A stretch of DNA of 64,000 nt from assembly GCA_031296915.1 (NCBI GenBank), contig JAVDPC010000023.1, positions 1 through 64,000 of the forward strand. The letters run 5' to 3'. The DNA comes from Cerasicoccus frondis (lineage in GTDB: Bacteria > Verrucomicrobiota > Verrucomicrobiia > Opitutales > Cerasicoccaceae). This document shows, one piece after another, positions 47,140-56,135 of the stretch. The stretch's first letter is position 1. Each line of letters opens with the position of its first letter. The notes under the pieces are model-generated. The model was not told the DNA's origin. It did no database searches and saw nothing but the letters and a program-made list of their open reading frames with translations. The position numbers and the translations under genes are program-made.

Positions 47140-47167
47140 CTTTTTCCTTTAATCTTTTTCCTTTAAT
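47140..47167. repeat. 14-bp tandem duplication upstream of aroQ
   Basis: The sequence CTTTTTCCTTTAAT occurs twice in direct repeat (47140-47153 and 47154-47167), ending 10 bases before the aroQ start. It is probably slippage; a role in translation initiation is possible but untested. Confidence 0.7.
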
Positions 47168-47177
47168 CTCCCAATCC

Positions 47178-47627
47178 ATGAAATTCGGCATCCTCAACGG
47201 CCCAAACCTCAATCGACTCGGCAAACGTGAGCCCGCCATCTATGGCTCGCAGACTTTGGCGGATCTGGAAGACATGATCGAAGCCAAGGCCAAGGAGCTC
47301 GGTGTCGAAATTGATTGCTTTCAGTCCAATCACGAAGGCGACATAGTCGAGAAGATCCACCACTGGGCCGAGGATAAATTCGACGGCTTCGTCCTCAACG
47401 GCGCAGCCTATACGCACACGTCAGTCGCCTTGCGTGACGCCATAGCCAGCAGCGACATGGCTTTCGTCGAAGTCCATATCTCCAACATCTACGCCCGCGA
47501 GGAATTCCGCAAACATTCTTACACCGCTCCGCTCGCCAAAGGAGTCATCACCGGCCTAGGCCTGAGCGGCTACCTATTTGCACTGGAATGGCTCGCAGGC
47601 CACCCCAGCGCCCCGGACTTGGTCTAA
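47178..47627 (+). CDS. aroQ: Type II 3-dehydroquinate dehydratase
   Basis: The 149-residue enzyme performs the third step of the shikimate pathway. It has GPNLNRLGKREPAIYG at the N-terminus, FQSNHEGDIVEKIH with the catalytic-loop residues, LNGAAYTHTSVALRDA and VEVHISNIYAREEFRKHS. The length matches the family. Its stop TAA overlaps the stop of the convergent diflavin reductase gene in CTAA. Confidence 0.96.
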   Translation: MKFGILNGPNLNRLGKREPAIYGSQTLADLEDMIEAKAKELGVEIDCFQSNHEGDIVEKIHHWAEDKFDGFVLNGAAYTHTSVALRDAIASSDMAFVEVHISNIYAREEFRKHSYTAPLAKGVITGLGLSGYLFALEWLAGHPSAPDLV

Positions 47628-49405
47628 TAGACGTCGCGCACGTAGCGCTTTTCTTTGCGCATTTTGTCGACGTATTCGGCAGCCTCTTCGTAGCTCTTGC
47701 CGCTGGCTTTGGCGATTGCCTCATGCAGCGCCGCGTCGACATCCTTCGCCATACGGGAAGCATCGCCGCACACGTAGAAATGCGCGCCTTCTTCCAGCCA
47801 GGCAAAGAGCTCCTCGGCCTGCTCCAGCATGCGATGCTGCACATAGACTTTCTCCGCCGTGTCACGGGAGAACGCCAGATCCAGCCGCGTCAGGCACTTC
47901 GTAGCTTGCATGAGCTTCAGTTGAGGCTCGTAAATGAAGTCAAACTCACTCTTCTGGTCGCCGAAAAATAACCAGTTTTTACCCGGAGCCTTAGTAGACA
48001 TACGCTCTTCGAGGAACGCGCGAAACGGCGCAATGCCAGTCCCCGGCCCAACCATGATCATCGGCGTCTCCGCATTTGCTGGCGGCTTAAAATGCTTGTT
48101 GGGTTGCACGAACACGCGGACTTCACCGCCCTGCTCCATGTCGGCTAGAAACGTCGAGGCTACGCCCTTTCGTTTGCGGCCATGAGTTTCGTAGCGCACG
48201 GCGCCCACGGTTAGATGCACCTGCCCCGGATGCGCTTTCGGACTCGACGAAATCGAGTAAAGACGCGCTGCCTGCTTCTTAAACATTTCCACAAAGTCCA
48301 GCGCGGTGTCCCACTTGCCCGGGAAGTCGAGCAGGGCGTCAATGATCTGACGACCAGCAATGTACTCGTCGATATCTCCATTGCCGTCGGCGAGCAGCTC
48401 GTTGAGCTTTTCATTCTGAGCATACGGCGCCAAATTTGCCAGAAAGAGCTTCGATAAGTTGGTGATGTCGTAGAGCTCGGCCAAGGCTTCACGCAGCGTC
48501 ACTTCGCCGCCCAAAGGATTCGGGGCTGGCTCGCTCCCGGAGAAACCAGAAGCTGCCAGGACTTCTTCCACCAGGGCCTTGCAGTTGATCGGCGCGACTC
48601 CGAGGGCGTCTCCCGCCTCGTATTCAAGGCCGGAGTCATTGAGGCAAATCTCCACATGGCGGATTTCCTTTCCAGATCCTTCCTTGTTCAGCACATAGTT
48701 ATTCAACAGCTTGCCGGGGAAAGGATTCTTACGGCTGTACCCTTCCGGCTTTTCATCGGCGGGCGCCGGCAAGCTTTGCGGCGCAGAGTTTGGGGCGATC
48801 GCTTCACCTTCACCAGCCGCCGTCAGCGAAGCATCTAGCCAGGCAGCAAAGTCGTCGTCGAATTCCACGTCGCAATACACGCTGTCGTTCATCCGCTCGG
48901 CGCCAAGCTCGGCCAGCCGCGTGTCGAACTGCTTGGCGCACTGATTGAAATCAGGATAATTGGAATCACCCAGACCCAACACAGAGTAGCGGACGCCATT
49001 CAGTTGCGGCGCATCATCGGCGTGAATGAAGTCAAACAGGTCCTGCGCGTTATCAGGCGGATCGCCCTCTCCGTAAGTCGAGGTGATGATGAGCAAGCTT
49101 TGTTCGCTCGGAAGACGCTCCTTCGGATAGGCCTCCATGTCGAACACCTCAGCCTTAAAACCACCGGCGTTGGCTTTCTTGGCGACTTGCTTAGCAAGCG
49201 TCTCAGAGTTGCCGGTTTGCGAACCAAAAAGAATGGTTAGCGGGCGCACAGGCATTGAGGACGTTTCAGCGCCCCCCATCGCGGTTGCTCCGGCCCCCGA
49301 GAAGATGCCGGCCAATAAGCCATTCAGGTAAGCGCGCTGCTCGGGAGAGAACGGTGCGTTATCGGGAACGAAAGGAACCAAAGTTTGTGGGCTAGTTAAG
49401 GACAT
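47624..49405 (-). CDS. CysJ-like diflavin reductase
   Basis: The 593-residue protein has an N-terminal flavodoxin domain (ILFGSQTGNSETLAKQVAKKA, TSTYGEGDPPDNAQD), an FAD domain (RLYSISSSPKAHPGQVHLTVG) and an NADPH domain (MVGPGTGIAPFRAFLEER, ending KRYVRDVY). It would pass electrons from NADPH via FAD and FMN to a siroheme reductase. It overlaps the nirA stop by 14 bases and is the last gene of the nas operon, so its likely partner is that nitrite reductase rather than sulfite reductase. A role in sulfite reduction cannot be excluded. Confidence 0.9.
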   Translation of the reverse strand: MSLTSPQTLVPFVPDNAPFSPEQRAYLNGLLAGIFSGAGATAMGGAETSSMPVRPLTILFGSQTGNSETLAKQVAKKANAGGFKAEVFDMEAYPKERLPSEQSLLIITSTYGEGDPPDNAQDLFDFIHADDAPQLNGVRYSVLGLGDSNYPDFNQCAKQFDTRLAELGAERMNDSVYCDVEFDDDFAAWLDASLTAAGEGEAIAPNSAPQSLPAPADEKPEGYSRKNPFPGKLLNNYVLNKEGSGKEIRHVEICLNDSGLEYEAGDALGVAPINCKALVEEVLAASGFSGSEPAPNPLGGEVTLREALAELYDITNLSKLFLANLAPYAQNEKLNELLADGNGDIDEYIAGRQIIDALLDFPGKWDTALDFVEMFKKQAARLYSISSSPKAHPGQVHLTVGAVRYETHGRKRKGVASTFLADMEQGGEVRVFVQPNKHFKPPANAETPMIMVGPGTGIAPFRAFLEERMSTKAPGKNWLFFGDQKSEFDFIYEPQLKLMQATKCLTRLDLAFSRDTAEKVYVQHRMLEQAEELFAWLEEGAHFYVCGDASRMAKDVDAALHEAIAKASGKSYEEAAEYVDKMRKEKRYVRDVY

Positions 49406-51155
49406 GGCTGGAGAATATTTCTTTGAGTTGTTCAGTTGAGTGGCGGCGGGTGAATTGGATGAAGCTTTCGCCGGTGTCGCGCTTTTCCAGATAAGTTTTT
49501 AAAACGCCCTCCAATAGCGGAGGTATTTCGTCAAACGGCACGCTTGGGAAGACTTCCTGCGCAATGCCCTGCTCGTCGTCGACTCCGCCGCCGAGCACGA
49601 TGTGATAACCTTCGACGGACTCGCCATCGACTTTGACCTTCACGCCTTGCAGGCCGATGTCGCCCACGTAGTGCTGCGCACAGCTGTTCGGGCAACCGGT
49701 CAGGTGGATGTTGATCGGCTGGTCAAGCTTCACGCTCGACTTCAGGTGCTCGCCCAATTTGAGCGAATGCGCCTTCGTGCCTGAGGCTGCAAACTTGCAA
49801 CCAGCGTTGCCAGTGCAGGCCACGAGACCGTTCATGATGTGGTCGTGCTCGCAGCCCATGCCCAGCTCCTTGAGCTCAGCCTTGAAGGCGTCAAGGTCTT
49901 CTGTAGCGATATGCGGGATGATAAAGTTCTGCCAAGCTGTCAGCCGAATCTCCCCCTTGCCGTATTTGCTGGCGAGGCGAGCGGCGCCCTTCATCTGCTC
50001 CGGCGTCATATGCCCCACCGGGCAAGTCACGCCCACATAGTTGAGTCCAGCTTGCTTCTGAGGATAAACACCAATGTAGCCATGCCTCGTAATCGGCTGA
50101 CGCGGTTCGCAACTTTGCAACGCAAAGTAACGTAGATCAAAGGCGAGCTTTTTGCCGACTTCTTCCAGGTACTTTTCGACGCCCCACTTATCCACAAGGT
50201 ATTTGAGGCGAGCCTTCTTACGGTTGGTGCGATCACCGTTTTCTTGAAAAACGCGGAGCATAGCTGCGGCAACCGTCACGCATTCGTCCGGCTTGAGCAG
50301 AAGCCCGCAGTCGGTCGCAAATTGCTTATGCCCAGTAATCCCGCAGAGTTGCACGCGGAAGTAAACGCCGGGCTCGATGTCATGCCCCTCGCCCACGCGC
50401 ACCGCATAGAACGCGATGTCGTTCGTGTCCGCGCAAACGCTGACCGCGCCGCCGTTGTCGAAGGCGATGTTGAACTTACGCGGCAGGTCGTAAAGGTCAC
50501 GGTTGTTAAGGATGTAGTGGTGCATGGCCTTGGCCAACGGCAGCACGTCGATCACTTCCAACGGATCAAAGCCACTCGTCGGCGAGGCCGTGATGTTGCG
50601 CACGTTGTCTGCGCCGGAGCCTTGTGCCGTAAGGCCCAGTTCGCGCATTTTTACGATCACGTCGACGCTGTCCTTGGCCTTAATTTCGCGGATTTGGAAA
50701 TTGCCACGCGTCGTCACGTGCGCGTAGTTGCCGCCCCAGTCTTCAGCGATCTCCGCAAGCCCCACCATCTGATGCGCCTGCAGCACGCAACCCGGAATAC
50801 GGCAACGCAGCATGAAAGCGTCTTGCGCTGGCGCCACGTAAAATAAGCCGTGAAACTTATAACGGAAAACATCGCCGCCTTCGGGAAATTTATCTTTCGC
50901 AGCGTTGTCGAGCATCGTATCCCAGATATCGAGACCGTGCTGATCATATTTGATTTTTTCTTCCTTGGAGAGTTCGTCAATGGGTGTGCCATAGACGGTT
51001 TCGTCGGCTAAATTGCCGCCGTTGGCCGCACCGGGGTCGTTGGTAAATTGCCCGTTTGCGGTCTGGCCAACAAAGAACCCTCGCTGGGAGACGCCCGCGA
51101 AGAAGCCTTGCAAATACTGCTTCTGAATCGGGCTGAATTCCTGGTTCGTGTTCAT
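49392..51155 (-). CDS. nirA: NirA-type nitrite (or sulfite) reductase, siroheme and 4Fe-4S
   Basis: The 587-residue hemoprotein reduces nitrite to ammonia by six electrons. Siroheme/4Fe-4S cysteines are C447 and C453 (CTGNAGCKFA) and C488 and C492 (TGCPNSCAQHY). The N-terminal repeat has NYAHVTTRGNFQIREIKA, typical of the family. The partner electron donor is probably the diflavin reductase encoded downstream (overlap of 14 bases). The nasA gene lies upstream with a 37-base gap. Specificity for nitrite over sulfite is inferred from the operon. Confidence 0.92.
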   Translation of the reverse strand: MNTNQEFSPIQKQYLQGFFAGVSQRGFFVGQTANGQFTNDPGAANGGNLADETVYGTPIDELSKEEKIKYDQHGLDIWDTMLDNAAKDKFPEGGDVFRYKFHGLFYVAPAQDAFMLRCRIPGCVLQAHQMVGLAEIAEDWGGNYAHVTTRGNFQIREIKAKDSVDVIVKMRELGLTAQGSGADNVRNITASPTSGFDPLEVIDVLPLAKAMHHYILNNRDLYDLPRKFNIAFDNGGAVSVCADTNDIAFYAVRVGEGHDIEPGVYFRVQLCGITGHKQFATDCGLLLKPDECVTVAAAMLRVFQENGDRTNRKKARLKYLVDKWGVEKYLEEVGKKLAFDLRYFALQSCEPRQPITRHGYIGVYPQKQAGLNYVGVTCPVGHMTPEQMKGAARLASKYGKGEIRLTAWQNFIIPHIATEDLDAFKAELKELGMGCEHDHIMNGLVACTGNAGCKFAASGTKAHSLKLGEHLKSSVKLDQPINIHLTGCPNSCAQHYVGDIGLQGVKVKVDGESVEGYHIVLGGGVDDEQGIAQEVFPSVPFDEIPPLLEGVLKTYLEKRDTGESFIQFTRRHSTEQLKEIFSSHVLN

Positions 51156-51192
51156 GGTAATGTCGATGTCAGTCGTGTTAAAATGTCAAATG

Positions 51193-53409
51193 TCAGGCCT
51201 TCCGAACCTCCACGGCGCACGCCTTATAAGACGGCTGTCGCGACTGAGGGTCGAAAGAAGAGTGCGTAAGTTGATTAACCTCGCGGTAGTGCATCGGCGC
51301 AAAAACCGAACCCACCGGCGTAATCGGTGTAAGGTGAGCGACGACAGTGATCGCGCCTCGACGCGAGCGCACCACCACCGAATCTTCCGGGCCAATCCCC
51401 AGTCGCTGCGCGTCTTGTGGATTGAGCTCGATGTAAGCTTTGGCGGGGTAGAGTTTGCGCAGCACATCGGACTTACCCGTGCGGGTTTGCGTGTGCCACT
51501 GTGACGACGAGCCACGCCCCGTCATCAGTGTAAAGGGGTACTCGTCATCGGTCGGCTCGGGCAGCTCACGAGGGTGATCGTAGGCGAATTTCGCGCGCCC
51601 ATTCTGGCGGAAAAACTTACCATCGGCAAAGAGGCGACGTTGCTTCTCAAACGACTCTGTGCCAGCAGGCAACGGCCATTGAATGCCGCCATGCTGCTCA
51701 ATCATCACATAGCCTTCGATGCCGGAGATGTCGCAAGGCTGACCTTTAGAAACCTCGGTCAGGATTTTGAAGACCGCTTCCGGTGAACGCCAGCGGTTGA
51801 ACATCTCACCGCAGCCCCAGTAGTGTGCGATCAGTTGAAAAATGTGGAAGTCCGCCAAGGCCTGGCCCGGCGCGCGACTCACCTTGCGTGTCCGGCCAAT
51901 CCGACGCTCGCTGTTGATGAACGTGCCGTCCTTTTCGCCCCACCCTGCGGCTGGCAAAACCAGGTCGGCCATCTGCGCCGTTTCGGTGCTGTGATACATG
52001 TCCTGCACCACAAGGAAATCGAGTTTCTCGCGCAGGCGGTTCCAACGGTTTTGATTGATCCACGAGTGCGCGGTGTTCGTCGCGATAATCCACAGCCCCT
52101 TAATATCGCCGCGCTCCACACCTTCCAAAATCTGATCGTAGCTCCAGCTGTCTCCCTGTGGAATGCAGGATTCGTCGATCCCCAGAATGCCAGCAACTTT
52201 AGCCCGGTCCTCTGCAACGGTAAACTTATGACCGCCCAGTAAGTTCGTAGAATTGCTAAAGAGGCGCGACCCCATAGCATTACACTGGCCGGTAATTGAG
52301 TTAGCGCCCGTGCCCGGTTTGCCGATGTTGCCCGTGAGCAGCGCGAGGTTGATGATCGCCTGGGCGACCCGGGTGCCTTCGTAGCTTTGGTTGACGCCCA
52401 TTGTCCACCAAAGCGACACACGTTTGCCGCTACCGATTTGCTGGGCTACCTTGAAAATAGCTTCGGGCTCAAGTCCCGAAAGGTTTGCGACGGTCGACAA
52501 GTCGTAGTCGCCATCCAGCAAAAACTTTTTGAACTCTGTAAAACCGTCGGTGCTGGCGTCGACAAATTCCTCGTTTACCCAGTCGTTCTCAATGAGCAAA
52601 CGCGCCAAGCCGTAAAACAATGCAAGGTCAGACTTGGGCTTGAGCGGCAAGTGCTGCGTCGCTGCCATGGCCGTCTCGGTGCTCCGCGGATCAATGACGA
52701 TAATCTCGGGATTGCGCTGATTGCGCATGACTCGCTGCCACATGATCGGGTGCGTGATGCACAGGTTCGACCCAACAAAAATCAAGACGTCCGATTCTTC
52801 GAAATCCAGGTAGGTGTATGGCGGCGAATCGAAGCCGAAGGATTCCTTGTAAGCGGCAACCGCAGTAGCCATACATTGCCGGGTATTGCCATCACCATGC
52901 ACCATGCCGATGCCAAACTTGCAGAGAGAGCCCAAGAACGCCATTTCCTCACTCGGAATCTGGCCGGTGCTCAACCAAGACAGAGCTTGCGCGCCGTGCT
53001 CACGCTTAATGCCCTTGAAACGCGTCACCATTTCCAGCAGGGCCTCTTCCCAAGAGATCGGCTGGAGCTTGCCACTCGCGTCACGCAGGAGCGGAGTCGT
53101 CGCGCGATCATTCGCTTTGAGCGGAGCGAGGGACTCCCAGCCCTTCGGGCATGCCATGCCCAGATTGACCGGATAATGCTTGTTCGCAGATAGATTAAAC
53201 GCCTGGTCGTCCTTCAGATGGACCTTCAGCGAGCAGCCCGTCGCGCAGTATCCGCATACACTTTCGGTAGTAGCGTCCGGCTGTTGCAACATAGGCAGTT
53301 GGCCCAGGCCGAACTCCGACGGACGCTGGACGATCTCCTTGGTCAGCGGGCCATTCCATTGGCGGAACGCAGTATTGGACTCAGGACGTGGTGCAAAACG
53401 TGTCTTCAT
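51193..53409 (-). CDS. nasA: Assimilatory nitrate reductase, molybdenum subunit
   Basis: The 738-residue molybdopterin enzyme has the N-terminal 4Fe-4S cysteines C52, C55, C59 and C87 (VCGYCATGCS, MACPKGW). Cofactor-domain phrases are LIFVGSNLCITHPIMWQR, LWWTMGVNQSYEGTRVAQA and VLPAAGWGEKDGTFINSERR. It has no Tat signal, so it is cytoplasmic. It lacks the C-terminal 2Fe-2S or flavin modules found in longer NasA proteins. Electrons probably come from the Fe-S/DmsC fusion encoded just upstream (4-base overlap). Confidence 0.93.
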   Translation of the reverse strand: MKTRFAPRPESNTAFRQWNGPLTKEIVQRPSEFGLGQLPMLQQPDATTESVCGYCATGCSLKVHLKDDQAFNLSANKHYPVNLGMACPKGWESLAPLKANDRATTPLLRDASGKLQPISWEEALLEMVTRFKGIKREHGAQALSWLSTGQIPSEEMAFLGSLCKFGIGMVHGDGNTRQCMATAVAAYKESFGFDSPPYTYLDFEESDVLIFVGSNLCITHPIMWQRVMRNQRNPEIIVIDPRSTETAMAATQHLPLKPKSDLALFYGLARLLIENDWVNEEFVDASTDGFTEFKKFLLDGDYDLSTVANLSGLEPEAIFKVAQQIGSGKRVSLWWTMGVNQSYEGTRVAQAIINLALLTGNIGKPGTGANSITGQCNAMGSRLFSNSTNLLGGHKFTVAEDRAKVAGILGIDESCIPQGDSWSYDQILEGVERGDIKGLWIIATNTAHSWINQNRWNRLREKLDFLVVQDMYHSTETAQMADLVLPAAGWGEKDGTFINSERRIGRTRKVSRAPGQALADFHIFQLIAHYWGCGEMFNRWRSPEAVFKILTEVSKGQPCDISGIEGYVMIEQHGGIQWPLPAGTESFEKQRRLFADGKFFRQNGRAKFAYDHPRELPEPTDDEYPFTLMTGRGSSSQWHTQTRTGKSDVLRKLYPAKAYIELNPQDAQRLGIGPEDSVVVRSRRGAITVVAHLTPITPVGSVFAPMHYREVNQLTHSSFDPQSRQPSYKACAVEVRKA

Positions 53410-54962
53410 GATGCGATTCCTCCAGGCATTTTGGGCGCAGCAACGGCGCGAAAGAACAGATAGCGTTCAGCAATTTCCCCGCCAAGTATTAGCAGAGCCC
53501 CACCAAGGGCGAAGGCGGATTGAGCGCCGAACCAGAGCATCAGCACACCGATTAAAGTGAAAAGCCAACGCGCGAGGAAGACTTCACGCTCGCAGTCCAG
53601 TTGAATAAGGGCTGAGTGCTTTCCAGGCGTGAACTCGGTATTGCAAAGTTCAATCATGCCTAAGACATCGACCAAGCCTTTGAAGAAAATGCCCAACGTC
53701 AGAGAAATGAAACTGACAGGACAGGCGCCAAAGACGCATCCTCCTACCCCCGCCGCAATCGCCGCAGTGCCGAAGAAACGCGCACTGGAGTAACCAAAGC
53801 GCCAGAATGGACGTTGCGTGTCGGCGTAAATCATCACCGAGGTAAAGACGCCGGCCAGGCCGATGGCGACCGTCGCCCAAAGAGCAATGCTCGGAATTTC
53901 AAACGGCAGTTGAAAAAATTGAGTGGCGGTCAAGCCGAACAAGAGCGGTGCGTATCCCCCAAAAGTAACGATCTCACGACTAAGCCAGGAGTGCGTGACC
54001 CCAAGGAATGCACGCCAAGCTTTTAGTGGCTGGCCGAGATGCAAAACACTCGCCGCCAGACCAACCATGGCAAAGAGGCTTGCGGCAACCAGGAGTGGCG
54101 TCTGGTGAGTCGACCAGATCGCTGCCGCCGCCGCCAGACCAACCGAAACCTGCGTTAACGAAAGCATGATGACCAGCGGCCAATGCGCATGCTGCGGTCG
54201 CAAGGCGGTAGCGTCTCCAGCCACGGCGTCCTGCGGCACAGTGCGAGCTGAAACGTATGATGTTGTCGGCTTGGTATAGGACTGGTGAGGAGCAGCGGGC
54301 AAGAAGGCTGGTGCGTGCGCTTCCATCGCTTTGCGTTGCAAAGTTTCCTGACTAACGGTGGTGATGCGGATGGCCTCAGTCGGGCAGGACTGAACGCAAG
54401 CCGGCGCTTCACCCACCGAAAGGCGGCTGTAGCACATGTCGCACTTGCGCACGATGCCCAGACGTTTGCTATATTTCGGCACATCGTAGGGGCACTTGAG
54501 CACACAGTATTGGCAGCCGATACATTGATCATCAAGGTGGAGCACAATGCCCGTCTTCGGATCTTTTTCATAGGCGTTGACCGGGCAGCCGTTCAGACAG
54601 CCAGGGTCCACACAGTGATGGCAAGCCGTGGTGATCGTCTGCTGGTAAGCTTTGTTTTCACGGACTCCTTGAATCAAACCAACATCGCGCCAGGTTTCAT
54701 TTTCTTCCAAGCCATTCAGGCTGTGGCACCCTGCCACGCAGGCCTTGCAGCCAGTGCAGCGATCAAGATCCACTTCAAAGGCAAACTGCTCGCCCGCCTT
54801 GGGATTCTCCAAGGGAATAAGCTCGCGAAAAGGGCCTTCAAAATCACCAGTGTCGAAGCGACGTGAGAAGTCCGCGACCGGTGTTTGGAGCTGCGCCTGT
54901 TCGCGCAACAACCGGTCGATCGGAGTTTCTTCGGTGTCAGCTGACTGGAAATTGGAAATCAT
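53406..54962 (-). CDS. Fused 4Fe-4S ferredoxin and DmsC-like membrane anchor
   Basis: The 518-residue protein is a fusion. The N-terminal 220 residues carry several 4Fe-4S clusters (DRCTGCKACVAGCHS, ACHHCVDPGCLNGCPVNA, QCIGCQYCVLKCPYDVP, RKCDMC, PACVQSCPTEAI) as in DmsB/NrfC. The C-terminal part (from about residue 255) has eight hydrophobic helices of the DmsC anchor type. It would oxidise quinol in the membrane and pass electrons to the cytoplasmic NasA encoded by the next gene. The gene is first in the nas operon and follows a sigma-54-like promoter. Confidence 0.88.
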   Translation of the reverse strand: MISNFQSADTEETPIDRLLREQAQLQTPVADFSRRFDTGDFEGPFRELIPLENPKAGEQFAFEVDLDRCTGCKACVAGCHSLNGLEENETWRDVGLIQGVRENKAYQQTITTACHHCVDPGCLNGCPVNAYEKDPKTGIVLHLDDQCIGCQYCVLKCPYDVPKYSKRLGIVRKCDMCYSRLSVGEAPACVQSCPTEAIRITTVSQETLQRKAMEAHAPAFLPAAPHQSYTKPTTSYVSARTVPQDAVAGDATALRPQHAHWPLVIMLSLTQVSVGLAAAAAIWSTHQTPLLVAASLFAMVGLAASVLHLGQPLKAWRAFLGVTHSWLSREIVTFGGYAPLLFGLTATQFFQLPFEIPSIALWATVAIGLAGVFTSVMIYADTQRPFWRFGYSSARFFGTAAIAAGVGGCVFGACPVSFISLTLGIFFKGLVDVLGMIELCNTEFTPGKHSALIQLDCEREVFLARWLFTLIGVLMLWFGAQSAFALGGALLILGGEIAERYLFFRAVAAPKMPGGIAS

Positions 54963-54996
54963 CTACTTTGATCAATAAATTTGATGCCAATTGTAA

Positions 54997-55013
54997 TGCA
55001 GCGCATGTGCCAA
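54997..55013 (-). promoter_or_regulatory. Candidate sigma-54 (-24/-12) promoter of the nas operon
   Basis: Read on the minus strand the sequence is TTGGCACATGCGCTGCA, a good match to TTGGCAC-N5-TTGCA, with GG and GC ten bases apart. Transcription would start about 24 bases upstream of the ATG of the Fe-S/anchor gene. An upstream activator motif lies 64 bases from the -12 GC. Confidence 0.65.
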
Positions 55014-55050
55014 ATGCCCTCAATGGAGCATAAACCAACGCGCTATTTGC

Positions 55051-55076
55051 TCACGCATAACATGAATGCAATTCAT
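55051..55076. promoter_or_regulatory. Upstream activator site TCAC-N7-ATGA-N7-TCAT of the nas operon
   Basis: The three boxes TCAC (55051), ATGA (55062) and TCAT (55073) are 11 bases apart. The last two form an inverted repeat (ATGAAT-GCA-ATTCAT). The ATGA-N7-TCAT pair contains T-N11-A, the LysR-type core. The same arrangement occurs at 60175-60200 before the nrt operon. Confidence 0.65.
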
Positions 55077-55237
55077 ACATACTCCGATTACGCATGAATT
55101 CTAAGAATTCGCAGCCTTGACCGCGAAATTGACACTTCAGACGTAAGGAATGAGTTTTTGAAAAACCGCTACTGATGAAAAATTTAGTCATAATCGGGAT
55201 TCATCAGCAGTTCCAAATGGCTAGTTTTGAGCAGCGA

Positions 55238-56107
55238 TCACATCGAGGAGGCCGCTTGAGCTGGATCTGACGCCGCAGATTCGACTTCTGGATCGAACCG
55301 AATTGGCCCTCCGCCATGCTTTTCGGCCTCGCAATCGTCCAGGAACTGCAGGAGTCGCTGACGATAAGCGTAAAATTTGTCCGTTTCCATGATCTCCTCA
55401 CGGCTGCGCGGACGCTCGAAATCAATTTTCATCACCTGCCCAACTTTCGCCCGTGGACCGTTGGTCATCATACAAATGCGGTCGCACATGAAGATCGCTT
55501 CGTCCGGGTCGTGTGTAATGATCATCGTGGTGATGTGCTCGCGGTCAAGGATGCCGAGAATCACGTCCTGCAGCTCCATGCGCGTCAATGAGTCGAGGCG
55601 GCCAAAAGGCTCATCCAGCAGCAGCACCTTGGGCTTCAGCGCGATGGCGCGGGCGATGCCGACGCGTTGCTGCATGCCGCCAGAGAGCTCACGCGGATAC
55701 TTGTGCATGGCGTCAGCGAGGCCGACCACGCTCAGCGAGTATTCCACGATGACGCGGCGCTGTTGCTTGGAGGCGTGCGGGTAAACCTGCTTCACGCCCA
55801 TCATGACGTTTTGAAAAGCCGTCATCCAAGGCAGCAAACAAGGCGCCTGGAAAACCACGGCACGGTCAGGCCCAGGACCGTCGATTTCCTTACCGGCGAC
55901 CACAATGCCGCCGTCTGAGATGTCATTGAGCCCGGCAACCATGGTTAGCACCGTGGATTTGCCGCAGCCGGAGTGACCGATCACGCCGATCACTTCGCCC
56001 TTTTTAATGGTCAGGTTAAAACCGTCGACAACCTTTACGGCCTCTCCGAAGGGATTCGGATAAGCTTTAACGAGGTTGGAAATTTCTACGTATCTTTCGT
56101 CAATCAT
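55238..56107 (-). CDS. Nitrate ABC transporter ATPase (NrtD/SsuB-like)
   Basis: The 289-residue ATPase has Walker A (GVIGHSGCGKSTV), Q-loop (VVFQAPCLLPWMTAFQNV), signature (LSGGMQQRVGIARA) and Walker B (VLLLDEPFGRLDS). It resembles the NrtD/TauB group. A C-terminal helical tail (LLQFLDDCEAEKHGGG) follows the ATPase core. It is the last gene of the nrt operon (28 bases after the previous gene) and would form a heterodimer with the second ATPase. Confidence 0.9.
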   Translation of the reverse strand: MIDERYVEISNLVKAYPNPFGEAVKVVDGFNLTIKKGEVIGVIGHSGCGKSTVLTMVAGLNDISDGGIVVAGKEIDGPGPDRAVVFQAPCLLPWMTAFQNVMMGVKQVYPHASKQQRRVIVEYSLSVVGLADAMHKYPRELSGGMQQRVGIARAIALKPKVLLLDEPFGRLDSLTRMELQDVILGILDREHITTMIITHDPDEAIFMCDRICMMTNGPRAKVGQVMKIDFERPRSREEIMETDKFYAYRQRLLQFLDDCEAEKHGGGPIRFDPEVESAASDPAQAASSM

Positions 56108-56135
56108 GGTATGTCAGCGTTGATGATTGAGGGTG

